The translations under genes were made by a program, and so were the position numbers. From contig NZ_NIXO01000006.1 in assembly GCF_002204795.1 (NCBI RefSeq), positions 62,001-126,000 of the forward strand: 64,000 nt of DNA, given 5' to 3'. The first letter of the stretch is position 1. Each line of letters opens with the position of its first letter. The notes beneath the pieces were generated by a model. It did no database searches and had not been told where the DNA came from. It saw nothing but the letters and a program-made list of their open reading frames with translations. The DNA is from Pseudomonas sp. K2I15 (GTDB lineage: Bacteria; Pseudomonadota; Gammaproteobacteria; Pseudomonadales; Pseudomonadaceae). Below, piece after piece: positions 19,654-29,949 of this stretch.

Positions 19654-20661
19654 ATGTTGTCCAGAACCCTGCTATGCCTCGCTGTTTTCAGCGCCTCCAC
19701 GCCGCTGCTCGCCGATACCGTCTGGTTGAAGAACGGTGACCGCCTGACCGGTAAGATCAAGGTTTTCGACGGTGGCAAGCTGCTGATCCAGACCGATTAC
19801 GCCGGAGCCATCCCGGTGGATTGGAAGCAGGTCAAAACCCTGGAAAGCGATCAGGAATTGCTGGTCAAGCAGGATGCCTACACCGGTGAGAAGGCCAAGT
19901 CCCTGCAGGCCGCCGACGATGGCAAGGTCACCCTGGCCAATGGCGAGGCGCCCAAGACCGTCGAGCTGGCCAGCATCCAGCAGATCATCAAGCCCAAGCC
20001 TGTGATCGAGGACCTGGTGTGGAAGGGCAATGTCGACATGGCGCTGGACTACAAGCGCGCGGAAAAAGACACCAACGACTACGACATCGACTTCAAGACC
20101 ACCGCGCGTCATGGCCAGTGGCGTCATACCGCCCAGGGCGAGTACAACCGCGAATTCCAGGACGATGTAACCACCACCGACAACTGGGCGCTGGAATACG
20201 ACCTGGACCGGTTTCTCACCGAACACTGGTTTTGGCAGGGTCGCCTGACCTACAAGCGCGACAAGGTCGAAGACCTGTCCCGCCAGCGCACCGTGGGCAC
20301 CGGCCCGGGCTATCAATTCTGGGATGATGAACTGGGGGCATTCTCCCTTGGCTCGTTGGTTAACCGCACCGATTACGAATATCAGGATGGCGGCACCGAT
20401 AACTTCTATTCGCTGGCCATGAAGTGGAACTACAACCGCTATCTGGTGGGCAAGAGGGTGGAATTCTTCACCAACGGCGAACTGGGCAAGCCGCTGTCAG
20501 GGCCGTCCTCCTATTCCCTGGACGCTGAAATGGGGCTGCGCTACAAAGTCACCGAGTGGGCCTCCCTCAACCTCAAGGCCGAGCGCGACATTATTAGTGG
20601 CGACTCGGAAAGCGCGTTGAGCAAGACCCGCTATACCGCAGGTTTCGGCGTCACCTGGTAA
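19654..20661 (+). CDS. DUF481 family outer-membrane protein
   Basis: 335 aa with a signal peptide (cleavage after LLA, about residue 20). An N-terminal soluble part (WLKNGDRLTGKI, about 22-115) precedes a DUF481 beta-barrel whose strands alternate polar and aromatic residues and end in Trp335, typical for outer-membrane insertion. E. coli YdiY belongs to this family; function unknown. It is divergent from atl and lies beside a decayed SDR gene whose missing 3' part should occupy this place. Confidence 0.85.
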   Translation: MLSRTLLCLAVFSASTPLLADTVWLKNGDRLTGKIKVFDGGKLLIQTDYAGAIPVDWKQVKTLESDQELLVKQDAYTGEKAKSLQAADDGKVTLANGEAPKTVELASIQQIIKPKPVIEDLVWKGNVDMALDYKRAEKDTNDYDIDFKTTARHGQWRHTAQGEYNREFQDDVTTTDNWALEYDLDRFLTEHWFWQGRLTYKRDKVEDLSRQRTVGTGPGYQFWDDELGAFSLGSLVNRTDYEYQDGGTDNFYSLAMKWNYNRYLVGKRVEFFTNGELGKPLSGPSSYSLDAEMGLRYKVTEWASLNLKAERDIISGDSESALSKTRYTAGFGVTW

Positions 20662-20727
20662 TTAAAGGCGCAACCCGCCGTCCTCTTCTCCAGCGCCTCG
20701 GGCCCCTGCACAGATAGGCCCGGGCCG

Positions 20728-20889
20728 TCACCCGTGGGCCTGGCAGGCGGCCACCGCCTGGTCGAGTTTTTCCTGATTGAGGTCCACCAGCGCCAGGTGC
20801 GCGCCTTTGGCTGCAAAATACTCGGCCCTGGAACGGCCCAAACCCTGGCAACCGCCGATGATAATGATTACTTTGTCGTTGAGATGCAT
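20728..20889 (-). pseudogene. Remnant of a FabG-like short-chain dehydrogenase
   Basis: Only 53 residues remain open. They read as an SDR N-terminus: MHLNDKVIII, then GGCQGLGR, then a VDLNQEKLDQAVAAC segment. A TGA interrupts at 20728-20730. In the next frame the expected continuation (VTARAYLC) resumes, so one G was lost from a G-run. Similarity ends after about ten more residues, and the remaining 190 residues (NNAG, YxxxK) are absent because the DUF481 gene lies there. P. aeruginosa has an intact SDR gene near its fxsA-groESL region. Confidence 0.8.
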
Positions 20890-20964
20890 TCGCAAGTCCT
20901 GCGTGCAGTATCAAGCGGCTTTCCAAGTTTGTTTTTTGACGGAATTTAGCAAAGGAGTCATAAG

Positions 20965-21696
20965 TTGAGCGCGCACGTTGCCAAGAATGCCCGAGAACTA
21001 CTGCTCAAGGAATACCGTGGGGCACTCGCCACCTTGTCCAAGGCCATGCCCGGTTTTCCGTTTGGCTCAGTGGTGCCGTACTGTCTGGACGCCGAGGGCC
21101 GGCCGCTGATTCTGATCAGCCGTATTGCCCAGCACACCCATAACCTGCAGAAAGACCCCAAGTGCTCCTTGTTGGTCGGTGAGCGTGAGGCGGACGATGT
21201 GCAGGCAGTAGGGCGCCTGACCTACTTGGCCGAGGCGGAAAAACTCGAAGACACTGCTGCGATTGAAGCCGCCGCGGAGCGTTATTACCGCTATTTCCCG
21301 GACTCGGCGAACTACCACAAGGCCCATGATTTTGACTTCTGGGTGCTCAAGCCGGTACGGCACCGTTATATCGGTGGTTTCGGCGCGATCCATTGGGTCG
21401 ACCAACTGACCCTGGCCAATCCGTTCGCCGGCAAGGCCGAGCTGAGCATGATCGAGCACATGAACAGCGACCACACCAAGGCCATCGCCCACTATGTCGA
21501 ACTGGCCGGCCTGCCGACCTCCGAGCCTGCGCAAATGGCCGGTATCGACAGCGAAGGCATGCACCTGCGCATTGGCCAGGCACTCTATTGGCTGCCGTTT
21601 GCCGAGCCTTGCAACACTCCGACACAAGTACGCGAAGCCTTGGTTTTCCTGGCTCACGCCGAGGTCTGGCCGAAAAAAGCAGCCGCTGAAGCTTGA
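20965..21696 (+). CDS. HugZ-family PNPOx-like protein
   Basis: 243 aa. The N-terminal split-barrel flavin-binding-like domain (residues 1-150, with GSVVPYCLDAEGRPLILISR) is followed by a DUF2470 domain (IEHMNSDHTKAIAHY). HugZ-type members bind and degrade heme, but many relatives are untested. The start codon is TTG: AAGGAG at 20952-20957 lies seven bases before it and no ATG fits. It precedes fxsA and groESL as in P. aeruginosa. Confidence 0.85.
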   Translation: MSAHVAKNARELLLKEYRGALATLSKAMPGFPFGSVVPYCLDAEGRPLILISRIAQHTHNLQKDPKCSLLVGEREADDVQAVGRLTYLAEAEKLEDTAAIEAAAERYYRYFPDSANYHKAHDFDFWVLKPVRHRYIGGFGAIHWVDQLTLANPFAGKAELSMIEHMNSDHTKAIAHYVELAGLPTSEPAQMAGIDSEGMHLRIGQALYWLPFAEPCNTPTQVREALVFLAHAEVWPKKAAAEA

Positions 21697-21762
21697 ATTC
21701 ACGAAACGGCGACGTCATCTAAGGTGAAGTAGCAAGGCATTCTTGCGTTGAGGAACCATTTG

Positions 21763-22239
21763 ATGCGCCCTTTTTTGTTGCTCTTTTTGTTGTTTCCGGT
21801 GCTGGAACTGTTCGTATTCGTACAAGTCAGTGGGGCAATCGGGTTTTTCCCGGCGCTGCTGCTGATCATTCTCGGCTCGATGCTCGGCGTTCTGGTGCTG
21901 CGCGTCGCCGGCCTGGCCACGGCGCTGCGTGCCCGTGAAAGCCTGAATCGTGGCGAACTGCCTGCCCAGACCATGCTCGAAGGCCTGATGATGGCTTTGG
22001 CCGGTGGCCTGTTGATCCTGCCGGGTTTTATCAGCGACGTGGTTGGCTTGGTGATGTTGCTGCCGTTCACCCGCAAGCTGCTGGCGGGCAAGATGCGCCA
22101 GCGTGCCGAAGAGGCGGCGATCCGCCAGCGTGCCTTCGCCGACGACCTGCAACCCCGTGGTGGCCCGGCCCCGCGCCAGCCCCTGGGGCGTGAGGGTGAC
22201 GTGATCGAAGGCGAGTTCGAACACCGCGACCCCAAGTAA
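21763..22239 (+). CDS. fxsA: FxsA family membrane protein
   Basis: 158 aa with three to four hydrophobic segments in the first 110 residues (MRPFLLLFLLFPVLELFVF...) and an Arg/Pro-rich cytoplasmic tail. E. coli FxsA overproduction relieves F-plasmid exclusion of phage T7; its normal role is unknown. The ATG at 21763 is preferred to one at 21748 because GAGGAA lies just upstream and it begins at the conserved MRPFL. It sits directly ahead of groES, but with its own spacer. Confidence 0.88.
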   Translation: MRPFLLLFLLFPVLELFVFVQVSGAIGFFPALLLIILGSMLGVLVLRVAGLATALRARESLNRGELPAQTMLEGLMMALAGGLLILPGFISDVVGLVMLLPFTRKLLAGKMRQRAEEAAIRQRAFADDLQPRGGPAPRQPLGREGDVIEGEFEHRDPK

Positions 22240-22319
22240 TCCCCTCACTGGCACGGCACCTGCGGGTGCCGTGCAGCTTTTAAAGACACCCCCGACACAA
22301 AAATTTTCATCTCTGCACC

Positions 22320-22348
22320 CTTGTAATAAGCTTATGCGCCCTTATGTA
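22320..22348 (+). promoter_or_regulatory. Predicted heat-shock (sigma-32) promoter of groESL
   Basis: CTTGTAA (22320-22326), 12 bp, then CCCTTATGTA (22339-22348) resembles the sigma-32 consensus CTTGAAA-N11-16-CCCATnT. It lies 140 bp before groES. No CIRCE inverted repeat is visible. Confidence 0.6.
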
Positions 22349-22487
22349 ACGGTCACCGCAAGGTTTCTGGTGGCGACACCAGACAGACTTCCGCGTTTCG
22401 CGCCGCGAACCGCGACCGGCACCGCCGGAATTTAACCTGCCGGAATTGACACCGGCCGATGAAAAACACAATTAGGAGAGATCGACA

Positions 22488-22784
22488 ATGAGCAAGCTTC
22501 GTCCTCTGCATGACCGCGTCGTCATCCGTCGCAGTGAAGAAGAAAAGAAAACCGCAGGCGGGATCGTTCTGCCAGGTTCGGCTGCTGAAAAAGCCAACCA
22601 CGGTGTGATTCTCGCTGCTGGCCCAGGCAAAACCCTGGAAAACGGTGAAGTACGTGCGCTGGCTGTGAAAGTGGGTGACAAGGTTGTTTTCGGCCCTTAC
22701 TCCGGCAGCAACACTGTGAAAATCGACGGCGAAGACCTGCTGGTAATGGCTGAGAACGAGATTCTCGCTGTTCTGGAAGGCTGA
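22488..22784 (+). CDS. groES: Co-chaperonin GroES
   Basis: 98-aa co-chaperonin, here starting [15 protein letters not shown]. It forms the heptameric lid of GroEL. The mobile loop ([16 protein letters not shown], about 17-32) and C-terminal strand are intact. AGGAG lies seven bases upstream of the ATG. groEL follows after 50 bp in the same operon, under a heat-shock-like promoter. Confidence 0.98.
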   Translation: MSKLRPLHDRVVIRRSEEEKKTAGGIVLPGSAAEKANHGVILAAGPGKTLENGEVRALAVKVGDKVVFGPYSGSNTVKIDGEDLLVMAENEILAVLEG

Positions 22785-22822
22785 TTTCCCCGCTCATCTT
22801 CCCGTTACTATAAAGTATTTAA

Positions 22823-24478
<1,656 letters not shown>

Positions 24479-24499
24479 GCCAGCCTTACCCCGATACTG

Positions 24500-24537
24500 A
24501 AAAACCCCGCCTGCAGCGATGCAGGCGGGGTTTTTTT
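24500..24537 (+). terminator. Terminator of groESL
   Basis: AACCCCGCCTGC-agcgat-GCAGGCGGGGTT stem followed by seven T, starting about 20 bp after the groEL stop. Confidence 0.95.
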
Positions 24538-24560
24538 ATGGGTACGATTTCTTGGCGTAC

Positions 24561-24962
24561 ATATCCGTTATTTTTGTACTGGCCGATATTGGTTTCGCTC
24601 TTGCAGCGAGTCTCTTTTGGAAGAGCGCCAAAAGTAACCCAAAACGCTCCTGCCTCGACCTGTCGACGGCCCGTCGCGGCTAAACCGGCGTCCTGCCGGT
24701 TTAGCCGCTCCTCAATACCTACGTTCGGCCTCGGGCTGAATAGGGCGGTCAGATCAAAATCAAAAGCTGCTCGTCTGTAGGAGCGAGCTTGCTCGCGAAA
24801 AACCTGAGGGCGTCGCGTTCATTCAGACCGCCAACGTCATCGTTAACGACCTTCGCGAGCAAGCTCGCTCCTACAGTAGTGGACCGCGGCTGCGTTTGAT
24901 TTTCAAAAGTGCCCCGCCGTAAGGGCGCAACCCATAGCGGGCCTAACCGCAATAACGGATAT
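24561..24962. repeat. Composite palindromic repeat A
   Basis: Terminal imperfect inverted repeats begin ATATCCGTTA (24561-24570) and end TAACGGATAT (24953-24962), and continue inward for about 60 bp around a CTCTT-rCAGCGAG-like segment. Inside are a GTCGCGGCTAAACCGGC hairpin module (24667-24729) and a REPIN (24776-24875). The element stops one base before the PAP2 gene's stop codon. No credible gene lies in it. Confidence 0.8.
24776..24875. repeat. REPIN-type palindrome inside composite repeat A
   Basis: Inverted TGTAGGAGCGAGCTTGCTCG arms with a 50-bp centre that is about 90% identical to the centre of the REPIN at 32026, although the arms are of the other variant. Confidence 0.9.
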
Positions 24963-25685
24963 TCACCCCGCCTTAACCGCAACCTTCTGCGGCCGGTACA
25001 GCAGAAAGTAATACGCCCCCAAACAAATCACCCAGCTGAAAATCGCCGTCCACACGTTATGCGAAAGAAAATGCGCGCCCTGCATCGTGCGGCTCACTGA
25101 AAGCACCGTGCCCAGGCCCAGCGCAAACATGAATGCCGAGCGCGCCATTCGCGGCCGGCGATCCCGCAGTGCAAAAAACAGTGCAAACAACGCAAACCCA
25201 GTCGCGGCATGCCCGCCCGGCCAGCAACGCCCCGGCTTGTCCGTAGGCGGCCGGGGGCTAAGCAGTTCGCTGTAAGTCTCCTGGCCACCAAACTCCTTGA
25301 CGCTCCACGGGCATTGCACCCCGGTCACCGTCTTCAATGGCGAAACAAACGAAGTGGCCAGCGCCAACGACAGCACCAGGCAACCCAGTTCCCGGCGATA
25401 GGGTTTAAGCCGCTCAACAACAAACGCCCCGGCAAACCCGGCGATCGCCAACACCGAAAACACGATCACCATCTGCTTGGCGCGATCGTGAAGAATGTCC
25501 TCCAGAAAGAAACTATGCCGGCCCACAAAGCCGCCTTCGGAGGCGTTGTAAAACAATTTGGCCACGTCCATGTCCAGCGACGTCAGCTCCAGCAGCAGCA
25601 TGGCTACCGCCAGAATGGCAGGCACTCCCAGGCACAGCCAAAAGTTGAGGGGTTTGGAAACCGGGCGAACAGCGATTGTTTGCAT
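24963..25685 (-). CDS. PAP2-family membrane phosphatase
   Basis: 240 aa with about five to six membrane helices. Phosphatase motifs are recognisable: KTVTGVQCPW (motif 1), PGGHAATG (motif 2) and SRTMQGAHFLSH (motif 3), all facing the periplasm in this family. Likely substrates are lipid phosphates or pyrophosphates such as undecaprenyl pyrophosphate or lipid A, but this is not proven. It starts 17 nt after the terminator of the LTA-synthase-type gene, with no room for its own promoter, so it probably depends on read-through. The ColR-like box upstream of that gene may control both. Confidence 0.8.
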   Translation of the reverse strand: MQTIAVRPVSKPLNFWLCLGVPAILAVAMLLLELTSLDMDVAKLFYNASEGGFVGRHSFFLEDILHDRAKQMVIVFSVLAIAGFAGAFVVERLKPYRRELGCLVLSLALATSFVSPLKTVTGVQCPWSVKEFGGQETYSELLSPRPPTDKPGRCWPGGHAATGFALFALFFALRDRRPRMARSAFMFALGLGTVLSVSRTMQGAHFLSHNVWTAIFSWVICLGAYYFLLYRPQKVAVKAG

Positions 25686-25701
25686 GGTGAACTCGGACTT
25701 T

Positions 25702-25737
25702 AAAAAAAAGCCCCGGTCAGACCTGGCCGGGGCATTT
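25702..25737 (-). terminator. Terminator between the phosphotransferase and PAP2 genes
   Basis: On the minus strand GCCCCGGcc...ACCGGGGC is followed by eight T. The T-tract ends 17 nt before the PAP2 start codon, so it acts as an intra-operon attenuator if the two genes are co-transcribed. Confidence 0.85.
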
Positions 25738-25740
25738 TGG

Positions 25741-27690
25741 TTAGCGTGTACTCACCGCAGGAGCCTCAGCCTTGGGCACCCTCCAGCTCAGCAACTGTTG
25801 TTTGTAGCCGTAACTGGCGCCTTGGTAGTAGGTGATGGCCCGCTGGATCAACGGGTCATCGCTGCCAACCCGGGTTTCATGGCTGTCGCCCAGTGCCTGG
25901 TCATGGCGACGCAGGCCTTGGCGTGGGCTGAGAATCGCCAGGTCCTTGCCGTCGAACAAGCCCAGGTACTGGTAGTTACCGACCACCACACGTGGCGGCA
26001 GCGGGTTGTCTAGCAGCAGGTTGCGGCCAAAAAACGTCGACTCGTAGCTCAGGTTGAGCAAGCCCAGCAGCGTCGGCGCCAGGTCGATCTGGCTCGCCAA
26101 CTTGGCGTTTTCCCCGGCCTCGATCAACTTGGGTGCGTAGATGAACAGCGGGATCTGGTAATTGACCATGGGCAGGTCCTCCTTGCCCGCGCTGCCGGCC
26201 GTGTGGTCGGCGACGAAAATAAAGATCGTGTTATCGAACCATGGCTTCTGGCGCGCCGCCTCCAGGAACTGGCCGATGGCGTAGTCGGTGTACTTCACTG
26301 CGCCATCGCGACCGTCGCCGGATTTGATATCAATGCGGCCTGCCGGGTAGGTGTACGGGCGGTGGTTGGAGGTGGTCATCAGTTGCAGCAGGAATGGTTG
26401 CTGCTTGGCGTAGTCGGCGTCTGCCAGTTTCAGCGTCTGTTTATAGAGGTCTTCGTCGGCCATGCCCCAGGCGTTTTTGAAGCTGATTTCGGCTTCAGGC
26501 ACGCTACTCTGGTCGACCACGCGGTAACCGTTGCCGCTGAAAAACGCGTTCATGTTGTCGAAGTAGCCACGGCCGCCATAGACAAACACGCTGTCATAGC
26601 CAACGGCATTGAGCTGTTGGCCCAGGCTCCCGAAGCCGCTTTCCCGGCCGATGCGTTTGACGATGGAGCGCCCGGGCGTTGGCGGGATGGCCAGGGTGAT
26701 TGCTTCCAGGCCACGGTCGGTGCGGGTACCGGTGGCGTAGAAGTTATTGAAGTACAGGCTCTGTTTGCGCAGCGCGTCGAGGTTGGGTGTGAGGTTATTC
26801 GCGTCGCCGTTACTGCCCATGTACTTGGCACTGAAGCTTTCGATGGTCACCAGCACAATATTGGGTTTGCGCAGTGTGCCCGGGTTGGTAATGGTGCGAC
26901 GGATATCCAGCGGGTCAGTGCCGATAAACTTTGCATTGGGTTCGCTGAGTTCGGCGCGCAACTGCTTGGCGACCACGTCGGCCGGCAGGCTCTTGTAGAA
27001 CTGGTTGTAGTCCAGCTCGTTGTTACGGAAGGCGGCGAAGAACTGATAGGGGCCATTGCTCGCCAGTTCATTGTTGTAGGCGTTGCCGCCCTGGCTGCGC
27101 GGGCTGTCCTGATTGATCAGTTGCAGGCTCAGGCCGGCCACCAACAACAGGCTGAGGGCGTTGAGCAGGCGTTTGCGCATCGCAGGCAATGGCGCAGTCA
27201 TGGCCGCGTTGAACGGCTTACGCAAGGCCAGGCTCAAGACGATCGCCATCACCGCCAGCAGGCTCAGCAGTTTGCCAATCGGGTAAGACTCCAGCAGGTT
27301 ATTCAGCACCTCTTTGGAGTAAACGAGGTAATCCACGGCAATAAAATTGAAGCGCACGCCGAACTCGTCCCAGAACAACCATTCGGCCACGCTGGTGAAG
27401 AGCATGGCGAACAGGCTGACGGTCAGTACCGCTTGCAGGAACCAGCGATGGCCCCGGCGGCGCCATAACGCCGGCGGGCACAGCAACAGGTACAGTCCCA
27501 GGGGCAGGGCGGCATAGGCCAGGAAGCCGAGGTCATAGAGCAGCCCCACGCCGAATACCGGCAGCAGGTTACCGCTCACTTCGTCCAGGTGGGTCACCAG
27601 CAGCAGAATGCGGGTCAGTAGAAAAATAACCAGCCAGGCACCGGTCACCAACAGCAAATAGCGCATTGGCGCCGTTTTTGGAAAACCCAT
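25741..27690 (-). CDS. LTA synthase/MdoB-family phosphotransferase (sulfatase fold)
   Basis: 649 aa. About five N-terminal membrane helices precede a periplasmic alkaline-phosphatase-type domain from about residue 275 (NIVLVTIESFSAKYMG). A likely nucleophile Thr lies in GTRTDRGLEAI, about residue 325, and metal ligands include VADHT. Relatives (LtaS, OpgB) move phosphoglycerol or similar head groups from lipids to glycans; the acceptor here is unknown. The ATG at 27690 begins at the membrane domain. A ColR-like box lies 68 bp upstream and a terminator separates it from the PAP2 gene. Confidence 0.8.
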   Translation of the reverse strand: MGFPKTAPMRYLLLVTGAWLVIFLLTRILLLVTHLDEVSGNLLPVFGVGLLYDLGFLAYAALPLGLYLLLCPPALWRRRGHRWFLQAVLTVSLFAMLFTSVAEWLFWDEFGVRFNFIAVDYLVYSKEVLNNLLESYPIGKLLSLLAVMAIVLSLALRKPFNAAMTAPLPAMRKRLLNALSLLLVAGLSLQLINQDSPRSQGGNAYNNELASNGPYQFFAAFRNNELDYNQFYKSLPADVVAKQLRAELSEPNAKFIGTDPLDIRRTITNPGTLRKPNIVLVTIESFSAKYMGSNGDANNLTPNLDALRKQSLYFNNFYATGTRTDRGLEAITLAIPPTPGRSIVKRIGRESGFGSLGQQLNAVGYDSVFVYGGRGYFDNMNAFFSGNGYRVVDQSSVPEAEISFKNAWGMADEDLYKQTLKLADADYAKQQPFLLQLMTTSNHRPYTYPAGRIDIKSGDGRDGAVKYTDYAIGQFLEAARQKPWFDNTIFIFVADHTAGSAGKEDLPMVNYQIPLFIYAPKLIEAGENAKLASQIDLAPTLLGLLNLSYESTFFGRNLLLDNPLPPRVVVGNYQYLGLFDGKDLAILSPRQGLRRHDQALGDSHETRVGSDDPLIQRAITYYQGASYGYKQQLLSWRVPKAEAPAVSTR

Positions 27691-27758
27691 GTCAACGTTC
27701 CTTATTTTCGATGGGCGCGATCTTCGCGCTGACACTGTAGTCAGGTTGTGAACCTATA

Positions 27759-27774
27759 GTGAAAAACTCGTTAA
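27759..27774 (-). promoter_or_regulatory. Candidate ColR-binding box upstream of the phosphotransferase gene
   Basis: Minus strand TTAACGAGTTTTTCAC. It matches 15 of 16 positions of the P. putida ColR consensus as I remember it (YYNASNNYTTTTTCAC). Exactly 68 bp separate it from the ATG at 27690. The site at 29950 shares ACnAGTTTTTCAC and has the same spacing to the opposite flanking operon. Confidence 0.6.
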
Positions 27775-27891
27775 GTCCCGCAATTGGTTGAAAACAGTAA
27801 TCGACGCGGCCTTCAGGCCTAGCCGTGAGCCATACTTGGCCTTAAGCTGCGCGAGCCAACACGGCCGTTACCGCGTACGGAGACACTGCCC

Positions 27892-28575
27892 ATGCGAATT
27901 TTATTGGTTGAAGACAACCGCGATATTCTGGCCAACCTGGCCGATTACCTGGGGCTGAAGGGCTACACCGTAGACTGTGCGCAGGACGGTTTGTCGGGCC
28001 TGCACCTGGCTGCCACTGAACATTACGACCTGATCGTGCTCGACATCATGCTGCCTGGCATTGATGGCTACACCCTGTGCAAACGCCTGCGTGAAGACGC
28101 ACGCCGCGACACGCCGGTGATCATGCTCACCGCCCGCGACCAATTGGATGACCGGCTGCAGGGCTTCAAGTCCGGCGCCGATGACTACCTGCTCAAGCCG
28201 TTTGCGCTGTCGGAATTGGCCGCGCGCATCGAAGCGGTGCTGCGTCGTGCCCAGGGCGGCGGTCGCCGTGCCTTGCAAGTCGGTGACCTGAATTACGACC
28301 TCGACACCCTGGAAGTCACCCGCGAAGGGCGCCTGCTCAAGCTTAACCCGGTCGGCCTGAAGCTGCTGGCGGTGCTGATGCAAAAAAGCCCTCACGTGTT
28401 GCGCCGCGAAATTCTCGAAGAAGCCCTGTGGGGCGATGACTGCCCGGACAGCGACAGCTTGCGCAGCCACGTCCATCAACTGCGTCAGGTGATTGATAAA
28501 CCCTTCGCCAAACCGTTGCTGCAAACGGTGCACGGTGTGGGTTATCGCTTGGCCGAGGGTCGTGATGGAGTTTAA
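27892..28575 (+). CDS. colR: Response regulator ColR
   Basis: 227-aa OmpR-type regulator. The receiver domain has phospho-acceptor Asp51 (VLDIMLPG) and the conserved Lys of LLKPF near residue 102. A winged-helix DNA-binding domain follows from about 130 to 220. Sequence and context match ColR of P. putida, which with ColS protects the envelope against excess zinc, iron and other stress. colS overlaps its end by 11 bp. Flanking operons carry ColR-like boxes. Confidence 0.93.
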   Translation: MRILLVEDNRDILANLADYLGLKGYTVDCAQDGLSGLHLAATEHYDLIVLDIMLPGIDGYTLCKRLREDARRDTPVIMLTARDQLDDRLQGFKSGADDYLLKPFALSELAARIEAVLRRAQGGGRRALQVGDLNYDLDTLEVTREGRLLKLNPVGLKLLAVLMQKSPHVLRREILEEALWGDDCPDSDSLRSHVHQLRQVIDKPFAKPLLQTVHGVGYRLAEGRDGV

Positions 28576-29845
28576 GCAAAGCCTTGCCCAACGGATCATC
28601 ATTGCCTTTGCCTTGATGAGCGCATTGGTGGCGGGGGCCTTCGCCATGGGCATCGTCGCTACCGTGCACCTGGTGGAAGAAAAACTCATTTCGGCAGGCC
28701 TGGGCGGTGATTTGCAACGCCTGCTGCTGATGGACAGCGTCGAGGACTGGAGCCATCGTCCCGAGCCAGACCAGTTGTTCTACTTCAGCGGCGGCCCCGG
28801 TGATTTCGAGCTGCCCAAGGACTTGCGTCACCTGGACGCAGGTTTTCATGAGGTGTTCCGCGAGCAGCTTTCCTACCACGCGATGGTCGAAATCGTCGAC
28901 GGCCGCCGCTATGTCCTGCTGCAAGACCAGAGCGATTTCGAAGAACGCGAGCGCGTGCTATTTGCCGTAGTGCTGGTGGGTTTCGTGCTCAGCCTGGCGC
29001 TGGCGGTATTCCTCGGCTGGATACTGGCCCGTAAGGTAATGGCACCGGTGGTTCGCCTGGCTCGCCAGGTGCGTCATCGAGACCAATTACTCGGCCTGGC
29101 GCCGCCCCTGGCCCCGGATTACGCGGCGGATGAAGTGGGTGAGTTGGCAGTGGCCTTCGACGCGACCCTGGGCCGCTTGCGCCAGGCATTGTCCCGGGAG
29201 CAACTGTTTACCAGCGACGTCAGCCACGAGTTGCGCACCCCGTTGATGGTGCTCGCCAGTTCCTGTGAACTGTTGCTGGAGAACCCGGCGATTGATCAGC
29301 GCGGCCGCAACCAGGTCGAACGCATCGCCCGGGCCTGTGAAGAAATGCGCGAACTGGTGCAGACCTTCCTGATGCTGGCCCGTGCCCAGCGCGAAGAGGC
29401 CGGCATGTCGCCCCAGGCTAACCTGGCGCAGGTGGCCGACGATCTGCTGGGGATCTGGCGTGAGCAGATCGAGGGCAAAGGCCTTGAGCTGGTTTATCAA
29501 CCGGGTAATCCCCTGGATACCCGCTACAACGCGACCTTCCTGCACGCGGTGATGGGCAATCTTCTGCGTAATGCGCTGCATTACACCGAGCACGGCTTTA
29601 TCCGTCTCACCCTCGAGCCGAGCGGCTTTGTGGTGGAGGACTCCGGTGTCGGGATTCCTGAAGACAAGCGCGAAGCGATGTTTGAGCCGTTTGTGCGCGG
29701 CAGTGAAAAACGCGGCGAAGGCCTGGGCCTGGGTTTGTCCCTGGTCCAGCGCATTTGCGAGAACCAGGGCTGGAGCGTCAGCCTCAGTACCATGGAGCCC
29801 AACGGCTGCCGCTTTCATGTCGAGTTGAGTCAGGTCAAAGCCTGA
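28565..29845 (+). CDS. colS: Sensor histidine kinase ColS
   Basis: 426 aa with two membrane helices (about 11-34 and 131-155), a roughly 95-residue periplasmic domain, a HAMP-like linker, the phospho-acceptor His in SHELRTPLMVL, and an ATPase domain (NLLRNALHYTE, DSGVGIP, GLGLGLSLV). Residues reported important for metal sensing in P. putida ColS fall at the same numbers here: His35, Glu38, Glu96, His105, Glu126 and Glu129 (ExxE). The start ATG at 28565 lies inside colR, giving an 11-bp overlap. Confidence 0.93.
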   Translation: MEFKQSLAQRIIIAFALMSALVAGAFAMGIVATVHLVEEKLISAGLGGDLQRLLLMDSVEDWSHRPEPDQLFYFSGGPGDFELPKDLRHLDAGFHEVFREQLSYHAMVEIVDGRRYVLLQDQSDFEERERVLFAVVLVGFVLSLALAVFLGWILARKVMAPVVRLARQVRHRDQLLGLAPPLAPDYAADEVGELAVAFDATLGRLRQALSREQLFTSDVSHELRTPLMVLASSCELLLENPAIDQRGRNQVERIARACEEMRELVQTFLMLARAQREEAGMSPQANLAQVADDLLGIWREQIEGKGLELVYQPGNPLDTRYNATFLHAVMGNLLRNALHYTEHGFIRLTLEPSGFVVEDSGVGIPEDKREAMFEPFVRGSEKRGEGLGLGLSLVQRICENQGWSVSLSTMEPNGCRFHVELSQVKA

Positions 29846-29949
29846 TGCCTACCCTGCCGCTATCGTGCGGCAGACTCCCCGTTTTTCGCCGAAGATGGCA
29901 CCATGCCACGACTTGTATCTGCAAAGTTTTGTAATGTATACGATTCGAC

